Shown in pieces: positions 12,405-22,914 of a DNA stretch of 64,000 bases. The first letter of the stretch is position 1. Each line of letters begins with the position of its first letter. The stretch is from Antedon bifida. Its lineage: Eukaryota; Echinodermata; Crinoidea; Comatulida; Antedonidae. The stretch spans positions 19,036,501 through 19,100,500 of the forward strand of contig OY727094.1 in assembly GCA_963402885.1 (NCBI GenBank). The letters are read 5' to 3'. The translations under genes were made by a program, and so were the position numbers. The notes under the pieces were generated by a model. It ran no database searches, was not told where the DNA came from, and saw only the letters and a program-made list of their open reading frames with translations.

Positions 12405-15400
12405 GGAGCAACCTATATTGAACATTTCTACCAAGTATCAAATGTTTTTGAATACGAAAAATATTTTTTATCGATGTTTTTTGTATATGTTTTTAAGCAA
12501 AATTCTATCATAACCCTAATTTTTAATGTTCAATGTGATATTTATTGAAGTGCTTTGAATACGTTGATGAAATTTGGAGGTATGAAACTTTGTTAGGAGT
12601 AGAATAAGCTTCAAGCAATAAATGTTAAAAATATGTTTATATTACTCATTAATTAATAATAATTATTAATAAATTAATAGAAAACTAGAGAGGGCGCTTT
12701 TCGACAAGAAAATGAATGTTTTTTTATGTGTGTTATTTTTCCGCTCGAGTTTATTCAATGTACTGTAATATACACTGTTACATACTATTTTATTTGGAAG
12801 TAATTATTTATGTGTGAATCTTCTTGAAGTTGTTTGAAAGCCTATCCTCTTACTTCTTTTCTTCAGAAAACATCTAATTTAGGACTTAAAGTGACAAAAA
12901 TACACCTCACATCACCAACCTCCAACACACCAGATTCTGCCCACACACACTTCATCTTCTGAACTAACATAGTACAGTATAAGTCAAATTAATTGTTTTA
13001 AATTTTTTTTATTGAAATCAATCTGCCTCAAAAAATATTATAATACTAACAATAACAGAAAGGTAGATAGGTATTTTAATAATTTTTAAATTAAAAAATG
13101 TAAAAAAAAAATGAATAAATGTTTATACATACATTATAAAAGTAATAAAATAACTACTATTTTAGTAATGCATACACAAGTACAGAATATCAGAAATCAA
13201 TGAATTATGTGTCTAAATATGGCATTATTAGGCTAATTTGCTTTGAGAAAAACATTAATGCCATTGGCCTATACAAAAATCCAATGGAATTAGACAAAAT
13301 AGTTACATAAACAATTAATACTAATATTAGTAGGCATAAAATAATAGTGTATATAAACTTTCCTTAAATATAAACAGTATAGGGCCGTACCAATTTATTT
13401 AATACATAATATATGAACTATATTACCACAAAATAAATATAAATGAATTTATAAGGACATGATGATTATCAAAAATAGTCAATATAATTTAATATTATGT
13501 TCATATTATTATAATTATTATATCATAAAGATTTTCAAAAACATAGTTTGGTAACATTTAGTTTATGTTAGATATCAGACCTTTAATATTTGGAAATAAC
13601 CTATAATAACTATAAAACATTCTTCTTTTCAACGCAGTATGCATATGTAGATACAGTACACCTATAGTGTAAGAACACAATTTCAATAATTTCTTTGTTA
13701 GTTATCAACCTAGGGGTTAAGTTATTAGGAAAACATTGGTTTATTTTTTATATAAATTATATGTACAGAAATTCGTTTTTCTAGCCTCAGATCATTCCTG
13801 AAGTTAGACATAAATCACCCAAATTAGTATTAAGTAATGGATATTAGATGAAGTACAGTACAAATACATGTTTCAGGAGGATACTTTATGTTAAAGGATG
13901 ATAATTAGTTTAAATTTTACCCCGGTGAAATTTATTCAATTACCAGGTTGAAGTATGGTGGAAGCACTATTATATAGCAGAATAATGTAGAACACAGTCA
14001 GTTCTAACAAGGTTAGAGGTGTGCCACAATTTGAGATAAGTGGAAACATGACTTTTTCAATAGTAAACTCATTACCAGCATTATAAATACAATTTTAAAA
14101 AGATGAGAATGCAAGTAAATATTAGATTCTTAGTCCTCATTATGCACAATGATTTTCTACTATCACATATTAAAATATAAAACAGTCATATAGCCTTTAA
14201 TGAATTTACATGGAGGTCTATCCAAATAAATTTAAATAAAAGGATCGTAATATGTCTTTGTCTCCAATTCGTGGAAAATGAAGTTAGGATTCCATCATTT
14301 CAACAATAAAAAATATTTAAAATATCCTGCCAGTTTGCGTTCAAGAGTACAACCTGCTTAGTTTTTAATACGAGTACTGCTTTCTCTACACATAACTTTT
14401 CTGAAAAAAAAAAAAATCTCTGTAATAATTACTTTAATTACTGTAATAATCTAGGCGTAGATTATGTTGACCGGGCCAGTGACAGGACGATCGACTGTAC
14501 TACCATAAGTCCTCTAGGTGGATACAATTTATTTCTTGTCTACAAAGTGTACAGTAGTATGCTAATTAGGTAGTTGGAGTAGTTTAGAGAGATACATCTA
14601 TTTATAAGAGAGTACTGTATATATCAAACTATCTGTGTTGGCCACCTTTGTATTTTTAGATATAATACCAATAGGTACCATGTATTGGGATGCAATTTAA
14701 CAGTTATGAATAAAAAGCTGTGAAATATAAAATTGTTAATTGAAAAAGAAAATTTAGGGTGATCATCCCAGTATTTAAAGTCTAAATTTGATACAACAAT
14801 AGGCATAAACGATTTTTAAATTAACATGTATAAAAGCAAATTGAAAGCCCTACGTACTCTGTATTTGGAGGAAATAAGCATAAGAGCAAATAAAGTCTTG
14901 ACCACAGGGTGTAATTCACTATTTTAAATCAGTAGTATGGCTGTACTTATGTGTTGGACCATACTGTAATGTGGTCCAGGTTGACGGGCCAGGAATGATG
15001 GTAGTACCAGTATACCGTGTACTGTAGTTTAGCCTCAAGAAAATACCATGTAGTAGTTGGAGTAGTTTGGAGAAATACAGTAGAGATTTACGAGACTTGG
15101 TGTGTGATGATTCAGTATGATAATTTGTGCTGTGAAAGACAAAATTGTTGAATTGTGAAGAAAATATTGTAAAATATAACAAGGAAATTATAGTTTTATA
15201 CAGTACTATAGTATAATCAAGGGGTAACCGTATAATATATAATAATAATAATAAATGCTATGGCAATTACTAATATTATGTATACAATATTACAGTTAAA
15301 TTCATATATTATTTTATTATGATAAGGAAATCTGTTTTAGAATGACAAAAAGCCGTCCCAACCCAGATTTGAACCAAGCTATCAATAAAGCTATAAACAG

Positions 15401-15474
15401 AATACCATTATTGTAGCCGGACTTGGTAGCATAGACCTACTCTACTAGGCCTAGTAAGATTAGCTAGAAGGATA

Positions 15475-15960
15475 CAGGTCAACCCGTACCCATGCCAACT
15501 CGTACCCAACATTTTGGCTCACTCATACCCTCATGGGCTGGCTCGTACTCATCATGGGCTGGCCCGTACCTATGTTTAATGCTATTAAAAGTATATTTAT
15601 ATTCATTAAAAAGATTCATTCGGTTGGTATTCCAAATAAAATATAATAGTTAATTATATCTCAACCGTAACAGTAATAGTAATGGTAAATAAAATAATCG
15701 TTATTTACTAATATTACTATTACGGTTGAGATATAATTAACTATTATATTTTATATTTATATTACATACGGGTTGGTTTAGGTATGGGTTAGCCCAGGGT
15801 ACGAGTTGACAAATTATTTGGGTACGAGTTAGCTAAGTTGGATGGCATGGGTACGGGTTTACCAGCACCCTAGCTAGAAGAATACGGATACGGGTCAACA
15901 TGTACCAATTCCAACCCGGGCGTACCCATCATGGATGGGCTAGAATACTACTTACAGGTT
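15475..15960. repeat. Mirror array of GGGTACGGGTTGGC-type words (LIR2 right arm)
   Basis: Counterpart of 8545-8870, interrupted by the fold-back insertion at about 15,602-15,752. The words are variants of AACCCGTACCC and GGGTACGAGTT. Confidence 0.65.
15602..15752. mobile_element. Small fold-back insertion private to LIR2 right arm
   Basis: Inverted halves around ATAGTTAATTATATCTCAAC (left) and GTTGAGATATAATTAACTAT (right) form a hairpin of about 115 bp. The left arm continues uninterrupted between the matching flanks (8711-8740), and TATTTATAT is present on both sides here, so it is a candidate target duplication. Confidence 0.65.
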
Positions 15961-16195
15961 AGGTTAGCTAACAGCTTAGGTTAGCTAACCCACCTCACCT
16001 CTCACATTTCCTGAAAAATAGGCCGAAAACGCGACCGAAATTACTACTGGAGCCCTAGGCCTACTTAATTTAAAATGAACTCTAGGCTAGGCCTAGCTAG
16101 TAGTAGGGGTGTAGTAGTAGTGATGCGTAGTAGGCTAACACCGCTGGCTCTACGAGACCTTTTAATGCTCATATGATGGCTTTTTTTTGGGCGTA

Positions 16196-16290
16196 CCCAA
16201 TGCGATGGGGCGACTTTGTATTGGGCGACTTTGCGATGGGGCGACTTTGCGATGGGGCGACTTTGCGATGGGGCGACTTTGCGATGGGGC
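16196..16290. repeat. 16-bp tandem array GCGATGGGGCGACTTT
   Basis: About five or six units, present only in the LIR2 right arm; the left arm at about 8290 has a single unrelated short stretch. It creates a spurious open frame of repeated MGRLCDGAT-like peptide. Confidence 0.8.
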
Positions 16291-16788
16291 GACTTGACTG
16301 GATTCCTGTAGGCCTATGCCTTCTAGGCCAGATTTCCCATTCCCGCAGACCTATAGCCTATGTTCTTCTAGTAAGGCTAGTGGTTGTACCCTGGTCGACT
16401 CGTACCATGCCAACTCTTACTTAACTTGAGTGTAGTAGGCCTAGCCTCTACTATATTGAGTATGCCCTGCTAAAAAGGTAGATGAGCTACTAAACTAATT
16501 ACGTAATTCGTATAATCAATAACAATAACTGACTAGAAGGCCAAAAAGCAGAGGAAAACGCCTATCCATTCTTGCATGGCAATACGATAAACCTGCTACT
16601 ATTCTGGTTGCCGAGTGGATTTTATATTGAATACACTATTATAACGTTACAAATTGTCTCTAGATAGGAACCTAATGACAGCGATATCGTGTATTAAAAG
16701 TACTTAATACAGTCAGACAGGTCTCTGGCAGACTGTCGACAGTCTTCCACACTGAGTGTACTAACAGCTACAGAATCGGGTGATATTA

Positions 16789-16858
16789 CTTTGATATGGC
16801 CAATTTAAATTTAGAATATTTTGACCTTCACTTTTTGTGTTTCAAGGGACAATACATC
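16789..16858 (-). mobile_element. Terminal ~70 bp of the TTAA MITE family at the LIR2 right edge
   Basis: Reading inward from TTAA at 16,859-16,862, the sequence AGATGTATTGTCCCTTGAAA continues with homology to the first ~75 bp of the 10,706 MITE as far as GGCCATATCAAAG. It then passes directly into the LIR2 arm (TAATATCACCCG). The LIR2 arm may be the body of a larger element with this terminus. Confidence 0.65.
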
Positions 16859-16927
16859 TTTAAAGATTTTGAGAAAATCAATCAATCAATATATCTTTTA
16901 AAAATCAATTATCTTTATTTAAATCAA

Positions 16928-16970
16928 TGCATATAACCTATAATTCGTCATAGTGACGAATTAAATCTAG
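16928..16970 (+). mobile_element. Helitron-like 3' terminus (family 2)
   Basis: ATGCATATAACCT is followed by the hairpin ATTCGTCA-TAG-TGACGAAT, a short spacer, then CTAG (16,967-16,970) and T. This is the standard 3' layout of a hairpin before CTRR. It uses the same subterminal word as the 5' hairpin at 1929-1957, so the two could be ends of one ~15 kb element or of two separate copies. Confidence 0.6.
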
Positions 16971-17027
16971 TTATACCATAGTTTTGCTCACATGATTGTT
17001 ATAATGTATATTTTTTTTTTCATATAG

Positions 17028-17109
17028 AATCAACTCAGCAACAACCAACACAGCAACAACCATCACAATCGGCGGGTCGTCGTCAACGAACTAGAGGCGT
17101 GTTTTCATG
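17028..17109 (+). CDS. Q-rich internal exon of unknown gene, copy 2
   Basis: It has a pyrimidine tract plus CATATAG acceptor and a strong donor CATG/GTAAGT. In the conserved frame it reads STQQQPTQQQPSQSAGRRQR and ends at VFS, with a codon split by the intron. A plausible next exon starts after TTTTACAG at about 17,206 and would complete a Trp codon (W-HTPLIQKTTAKKHC). This copy differs from copy 1 by in-frame length changes. The product is not recognised. Confidence 0.4.
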
Positions 17110-17351
17110 GTAAGTATACAAACTATTATTATTGTTTATGCAGGAAAATGCTCCCCAAAACATCGAAAAATATCATTTTTTATTTACGTCATGTTTTCTT
17201 TTACAGGCATACGCCTTTAATTCAGAAGACGACGGCAAAAAAACATTGTCGATTTTCTTATAGTTTCGTCATGCTTTTCTAAACATACTGTAACAGCGAC
17301 ACGTTAAAAGTAGCAGACTTATTACAATGAAATGGCTTAACCTATGTTAGA

Positions 17352-17576
17352 ATGAAGCCAACGAAAGACAAGCAAACAATAATGAAGTATGTAAAAAGAT
17401 GCAAACGCGTTATTGTATTTCTAAATTTATTCTTTGAAGATTACGTCAATGATGTATTTAATATCTGCACCGAAAATCTGGGGATGGTGGAGACAACTCT
17501 ACCATTCAAAAACAACATTTTTGATGTAGCGATTTTTTCAATCGGTATTGTTATGAACGTATTGAAAAGAAAATAG
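17352..17576 (+). CDS. Hypothetical 74-aa ORF
   Basis: A Met-initiated frame with a basic N-terminus (MKPTKDKQTIMKYVKRCKR) followed by a hydrophobic/acidic middle and a final hydrophobic stretch (FDVAIFSIGIVMNVL). No family is recognised. It lies between the Q-rich exon and the polymerase fossil and could be part of either or a chance frame. Confidence 0.2.
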   Translation: MKPTKDKQTIMKYVKRCKRVIVFLNLFFEDYVNDVFNICTENLGMVETTLPFKNNIFDVAIFSIGIVMNVLKRK

Positions 17577-17814
17577 TTTCATTGTCAATGATTTGTCAAG
17601 TGTTTTATTTTAATTTCAATTACTGTTGTATTGTATTTAGTTTTACCCTTTCATGTTGGCATGGTCAATATTTGCTCAAACTCCATTTTATCGTTATGTT
17701 TGTAGTATTTTAGAGATTCCCGATCATTGTAATAATGATATAACTAGAATTCGTAACCGTGTGTTAGAATCCACGCGTATTAAACATATTGTCTCACTTT
17801 AAATCAAATCAATA

Positions 17815-18400
17815 ACTGTCAATGAAAAAGTTAACGTTGCAATTGCAGCCTTTACCACGGCCACAGCTAGATTAAAGCTGTTCGAATTGTTAGAACAATT
17901 ACAAGATCGTGTACTTTATTACGATATACGGATTCTTGCGTTTTCATTTTAATAAAACTAACCCTGATGAGTGGCAACCATCGCTTGGTGATTATTTGGG
18001 TGAATTAACGAACGAAATAGATCCCAAAGACGGAAAATATATCTCATGCTTTGTTTCGGGTGGTAGATTCAGGCAAAACTGTCTGCAAAGTCAAAGGTTT
18101 GACTCAATTTTAAAAATGCTAAGAAAGTAAACTTTGAAACGGTAAGTAGTATGGTAAGAGGAATTGGACCAGAAAAAATAACAACTAACCCACACAAAAT
18201 AACCCGAGACCCAAAATCTTGTTCAATTATTAATACATCATCTAACAAAGATTACCGGATTGTGTACGATAAAAGAATAATAATAGAGGATTTTCAAAGT
18301 CAATTCTGAAATAGTTAGTAGCATGGTACGAGGAATCGGCCCGGAAAAAATACCAACAACTAATCCTAACAAAATAACCCGTAAACCAAAATATCGCTTA
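17815..18400 (+). pseudogene. Fossil of a protein-primed DNA polymerase B, C-terminal region (Polinton/adintovirus type)
   Basis: Translated blocks resemble the palm-to-C-terminal part of Polinton-type PolB: a region like ARLKLFELLEQLQDRVLYYD, then LGDYLGELTNEI and FVSGG, then a distal block with SSMVRGIGPEKI and SNKDYRIVYDKR. Part of the distal block is present twice. The copy is incomplete and broken in several places, so it is an old fossil. No capsid, integrase or protease remnant was recognised nearby. The LINE at about 18,500 lies immediately downstream and may have landed in the same element. Confidence 0.7.
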
Positions 18401-18499
18401 ATATTTATTTTTATATTATAAATTTGTAAAAAGTAAATTTTCATGATATTTTCGTGATATGGCGCTGCTCTGTGTGGCGACATCGCTGTCTTTAACATG

Positions 18500-21400
18500 C
18501 TCTTTTAAAGGAATATAAGATATTATTTTGCCAATTGTCATTAAGTATTATCTTCATGATGCTGTTAAGGTATTTAATACACTTATTCACGCTATTTATT
18601 GTGTCTATGGACTGTACAAAACATGTCGAAAACGCTAGGCTGTGTTACTCAGCTGAGGATCTGTTTGCAATCATGGACACAACGCTCGATTCTCACTACC
18701 GTGGCGAAGTATTTGACATACCTAAGGAAATGAAGCGACGTAAGAGAGGGAAAGCCGCAGGTGTTCGCAAACGTCTCCGTTCCAGGCATTTTCGACCGTA
18801 CTTACCAATACTTATCATCGGGAATCTACGATCGATTAATAACAAGGTAGACGAACTTAGAGCTTTTGTGAAATATTTCCATGACTACAGATCGGCATGC
18901 ATTCTCGCATTTACCGAAACTTGGCTTTGTGAGAAGATAAGTGATACCCATGTGGAAATAGATGGATTTAAGCTGTTCAGAGGAGATAGATCTGGTGATA
19001 TCGGCACGGATAAGGGTGGAGTGGAGGACTTATTGTTTATGTTAATAATCAATATTGTCATCCAAACAATGCTACATTAAAGAAAGCCATCTGCACCCCG
19101 AATGTTGAAGTATTGGTTGTGTCGGTAAGGCCGTATTACATCCCAAGAGAATTCTCCCACATTGTTATCCTATTACTGTGTACATTCCACATAGGAAATT
19201 AGCTAAATCAGCAGCAATTGAAGTGGGTGAAATTATAAATGATATTGAGTCTTCTTGTCCTGATGCATGCATTATAATAAACGGTGACTTCAACCACGGT
19301 ACCTTAAATAAAAGTAGTGTATATTATTACCAACACGTGTCTTGTGGTACCCGGGATGCAGCCACATTGGATATCTGTTACTCCAATGTGAAAAACGCGT
19401 ACTCGTCGACGAAACTACCGAACTTAGGAGCTTCCGATCACAACTTAGTTCTCCTAAGTCCGAAATATAAGCCCCTCGTACAAAGACAGAAACCGAGGAA
19501 GATAGTAGTGAAATGTTGGTCGGTGGAAAATATTGATCGATTAAAACTTAAAAGGTGAACTTGACGCCACCGACTGGTCTGTTTTTACTGAAAATTCGTC
19601 AAATATAAATGAATTGATAGAATCCGTGTGTTCATAATATATTGGTTTCTGCACAGATATCGCGATACCGTCCAAAAAAATTAAGTTATACAGCAATAAC
19701 AAGCCATGGATCACTTCGAGTGTTAAAGCAATCATCAATAGGAAAAAAATCGCGTTCAAAAGTGGTGACAAAGATCAACTTAAAATCATCCAACATGAAC
19801 TTAAACGTGAAATAAAGGAACAAAAACGTATATATAAGAAAATTGAAAATAATCTCGGTGGTAACGACGCAAACAAAGTTTGGAAAGGCATGCGACAAAT
19901 GAGTGGTTACTCAAGCGTATCAAAGCCGGACGTAACAAATAGTAATATGAATGAACAATACGCAAATGAACTCAACAACTTCTACAACAGGTTTGACAAA
20001 TATGATTTTGCATCTGAACCGAAGGTTATCGAGGACACCCTATCAAATCACGACGCCTGTGCATACGAGTTCCAAACTGATGTAGCCGAGGTGAGGAGAT
20101 ATTTTCCCCGCCAGAAACCTTCTAAAGCAACTGACCCGGACTTTATCTTATCAAAAGTTATTAAAACATGTTCCTCACAGTTAGCTGGATTTTTTACTAC
20201 CATTTTTATTGTTTGTTTCTTAAATCATTTACTGCCCGACATTTGGAAAAAATCATGTATAGTTCCTGTCCCGAAAAAGAATAGTGTAAAATGTATGAAC
20301 GACCTCAGACCAATTGCTTTAACCTCTGTTGTTATGAAAGTGTGTGAAAGGATTGTCCTCAATAAGTTAAAGCCGTTAATCTCCCAATATTTAGACCCAC
20401 TGCAATTCGCGTACAGAAGTTCACGAAATACTGAAGATGCTATATTGCTTAAACTCGAAAAGATATACTCTCATCTTGAAAGCGTAGCTAAATTCGGTCA
20501 CTCTGTGAGAATCATGTATTATGACTTTAGCTCCGCCTTCAACACTATTCAACCTCACCTTCTAATTAATAAATTGTTTAATATGGAACTCCCGCGCTCA
20601 CTAATATTCTTTATATATAATTTTCTAGTAAATCGTAGTCAATATGTTAAATTAAGTACAGGAGCCATCTCGGATTTAATTTTTACAAACACAGGCGCAC
20701 CCCAGGGTACGGTGTTGGCTCCATTTTTATTTTCAGTCTATACCGCTGTCTTTAGATCTAATGACCTGCTATTAAATTCGCTGACGACACTGCTCTCATT
20801 GGGTTAATCAGGGGGGATGATGATTCTCAGTATATTTCAGAAATTAAACGATTTAAAAAACTAAAGAGATGGTGATAGATTTCCGGACTAAAAAGAGGGT
20901 CGAGGCTAAAGACGTGCTAATAAAGAATGCTTAAGTAGAGAGGGTATCTAGTTTTAAGTATTTTGGGGTGGTTTTTGATGAATATCTGTCCTGGGGGAAC
21001 ACATAAATTACATTATAAAGAAACTAAATTCACGTATGTACTGCCTACGTAAACTACGCTCATTTAAAGTTGATAGCCACATCCTCCGTATGTTTTATTT
21101 GTCCGTGATTAGTTCTGTTGTCTGGTGGTTGGGGTGGGAATGTTGGTAGGGGAGATAGGGATAGAATAGACAGGTTGGTGAGGAGGACAGGGAGGATGGT
21201 TGGATGTGAATTATCTGTGGTGGACTCGGTCTATCATGAACGGTTGCGCAATATGTTTAGAGTGATATGGAATGATGTTAGTCATCCCCTTAACTCGGAC
21301 ATTGCCGACTGCCTTATGGAACGTAGTGGTAGACTGAGGCCGCCACGGGGATCCACTGAACGCCATCGTCTCTCCTTCCTCCCAAGGAGCATACGAGACT

Positions 21401-21570
21401 ATAATGAAAGATTTCAAAGATAGGGGAATTTATTTTTTTATTGTTATTATTATCACACTTATGTATTAGGCCTATCATTTCTCTTTTCTTTACGGCATTG
21501 TAATAAGACAGCAGCACAATTTCCCAAGTTGGGATGAATAAAGTTTCCTTGTATCCTTGTATCCTTGTAA
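18500..21570 (+). mobile_element. Non-LTR retrotransposon with endonuclease and RT (CR1/Rex1/Jockey assemblage), decayed
   Basis: Apurinic-type endonuclease blocks appear at 18,535-19,558: a TETWL motif, then IINGDFNHG and LGASDHNLV. RT follows at 19,890-20,807: RPIALTSVVMKVCERIVL, YYDFSSAFNTI, GAPQGTVLAPFLFS. The catalytic box KFADDTALIG is read in another frame at about 20,775, so there is a frameshift just before it. The C-terminal domain is at 21,118-21,423 (GGNVGRGDRDRIDRL; SFLPRSIRDYNERF). The endonuclease is also split near 19,050-19,170. The 3' end reads CCCAAGTTGGGATGAATAAA and closes with a CTTGTATC repeat, a tail style known from Rex1/L2-like LINEs. It is close to full ORF2 length but inactive. 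Confidence 0.9.
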
Positions 21571-22148
21571 ATTTATTTTTCGAATTAATTTAATTTGTTT
21601 TCTTTTCTGTTGAATTATTATTATTATTATTTGTTAAATGTAATTGCAAACACACATAATAAATGATTGTGATTAAAGTAGTATATAAGGGAAACCAGGC
21701 CTTTTTTATACCCCCAGGGCAGGAGTAAACAGGCCTATATGGAATGTCATATCCCTAGGGCTTATTTCATATTTTCTATTGTTTAATTTCCTGCTATTGT
21801 ATTATTAATTAGTGAAAGGTCATTCTTTGTTAGAGAAGGGGTTTGTTATTTTGGCGGGGTTTTCGTTTTGGCCTGGGTTATATTTGTAGTTAGTGATGAA
21901 TTTGTATTAAAAAAATAATGAAGGTAATTCTTTGTTTGAGGATTGCTATTTTTAGGCGGTTTGACCATTGCTCTTTTGTTTAGTTTATCCTAATTTCTTT
22001 TGTTCATTGTTCTTTTTGTTTGGTACAATAATTTTTGTTTTTGATATTTTAGCGCCGTTTCTTTTTAGACATTGTAAGAAAAGGGACTGTTTTTTGTGTT
22101 CTTTCCAATTGCCTCGTCTATTTTAGCGTAGAGTTACAGTATTTCGCT
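21571..22148. other. Flank and upstream region of the 183-aa ORF
   Basis: 21,571-21,676 is AT-rich unique DNA with an (ATT)n run. From 21,677 the palindrome begins with GTATATAAGGGAAACC, a TATA-like word. No gene is seen up to the start at 22,149. Confidence 0.4.
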
Positions 22149-22700
22149 ATGTCTGGAAGTATAGATTTTTCGCAAGGTAGCTGTGTAGATACAGTTATAA
22201 TTATTAGCGATGATGAGGAGACTGTTGTTACAGGTAGCGATATCGGTGATCGGTACATGCGGACCAATGAGGGTGTATCCGTCGACGTTGATGAAGGAGG
22301 TGAGAGGGGTAGTCGGGCTACAAGCTGTATATTTACGTACGTAGACGAGGTGGAGAGAGAATTTTTATTAAAATTGGAATATTTAGCCAGAGAAGTGTTT
22401 GTTTCTCAAGTGTTAAACAAGTGTTGGATGTTAAGTAAAGCGGCTTGTTATGGTTGCGAATTTGATAGGCCTGGTCAAAAAGATCATGACTTCTGCTGTA
22501 TGAAATCTCCAGAAGAACAGATTGACTATTTTTTTCAGGAGGTTTTGGATAAAGAGTATGTTACAGACGATACCGTGTACAGTGAGCTGAATATGTACGA
22601 GGAATATTCATTACCACGCTATAGACATTTTGTTTACTTTCTCGTAAATACCTTGACTAATTCAGAGAACCTGTATAAGTTATTGTGTGAGGATATCTAA
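22149..22700 (+). CDS. 183-aa orphan with SUMO-interacting-like motif and Cys/His cluster (left arm)
   Basis: Single open frame from ATG to TAA, no intron needed. Residues 15-24, TVIIISDDEE, match the SUMO-interacting pattern of a short aliphatic core followed by acidic residues. Residues 21-58 are acidic and low in complexity. The rest (59-183) looks globular and helical, with C100-x2-C103-x9-H113-x2-C116/C117, a possible zinc site in the context ACYGCEFDRPGQ. The C-terminus is Leu/Tyr-rich. No signal peptide or membrane segment. From memory, similarly spaced Cys-Gly-Cys...His...Cys signatures occur in unannotated proteins near virus-like elements of aquatic animals, which I cannot verify. 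It stands head-to-tail with the PC4-AlkB gene 215 bp downstream. An intact duplicate lies in the other arm. Confidence 0.6.
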   Translation: MSGSIDFSQGSCVDTVIIISDDEETVVTGSDIGDRYMRTNEGVSVDVDEGGERGSRATSCIFTYVDEVEREFLLKLEYLAREVFVSQVLNKCWMLSKAACYGCEFDRPGQKDHDFCCMKSPEEQIDYFFQEVLDKEYVTDDTVYSELNMYEEYSLPRYRHFVYFLVNTLTNSENLYKLLCEDI

Positions 22701-22821
22701 AACGTGTTTCGCACGTGTCACGGTAAACGATTGACCGGAAAACAAACAATTAACAAAGCTTTAATCCGTCCCCACGTGTTGCAGGGAAACAATTGACAGA
22801 AAAGAAAAACAATTAATAACT

Positions 22822-22865
22822 GTATATATATATCGGACCTGATTCAAGCGTAATCGTTCAGAGTT
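22822..22865 (+). promoter_or_regulatory. Core promoter of the PC4-AlkB gene (left arm)
   Basis: A TATATATATAT box at 22,822-22,833 lies about 30 bp before an initiator-like TTCAGAG (A at 22,860), giving a ~55-nt 5' leader before the ATG at 22,915. E-box words CACGTG lie upstream at about 22,714 and 22,774. The mirror site is at 34,962-35,005. Confidence 0.5.
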
Positions 22866-22914
22866 GTCAACGATCATTCGTTTCACTCTCTATAACTCTC
22901 TACAGTCTATAAAC

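Larger units (their letters stand above)
7751..16788. repeat. LIR2: ~9 kb diverged long inverted repeat, arms ~4.4 kb
   Basis: The left outer edge CCCGATTCTGTAGCTGTTAG (about 7761) is mirrored by CTAACAGCTACAGAATCGGG (about 16,761). The inner edge TGTTCAATATAGGTTGCTC (12,203) is mirrored by GAGCAACCTATATTGAACA (12,406), leaving a loop of about 180 bp. The arms differ by scattered substitutions and private insertions: a TTAA MITE in the left arm, a fold-back insertion and a 16-bp tandem array in the right arm. It is therefore old and not an assembly fold-back. No gene is seen inside. The arms include drifts of TAGGCCTA and arrays of a GGGTACGGGTTGGC-like word. Confidence 0.9.

Noticed and set aside
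16173-16424. 83-codon open frame with repeated MGRLCDGAT-like peptide
   Set aside because: Produced by the 16-bp tandem repeat; no coding character outside it.
7751-16788. Assembly fold-back as explanation for LIR2
   Set aside because: The arms differ by many substitutions, private MITEs and a tandem expansion, which a technical artefact would not create.
18238-18498. 86-codon minus-strand frame
   Set aside because: Opposite the polymerase fossil; no coding character of its own.
22864-22914. Earlier start (TTG at 22,864) for the PC4-AlkB protein
   Set aside because: It is not an ATG, lies at the predicted transcription start, and the extra residues add no recognisable domain; ATG at 22,915 fits the promoter spacing.
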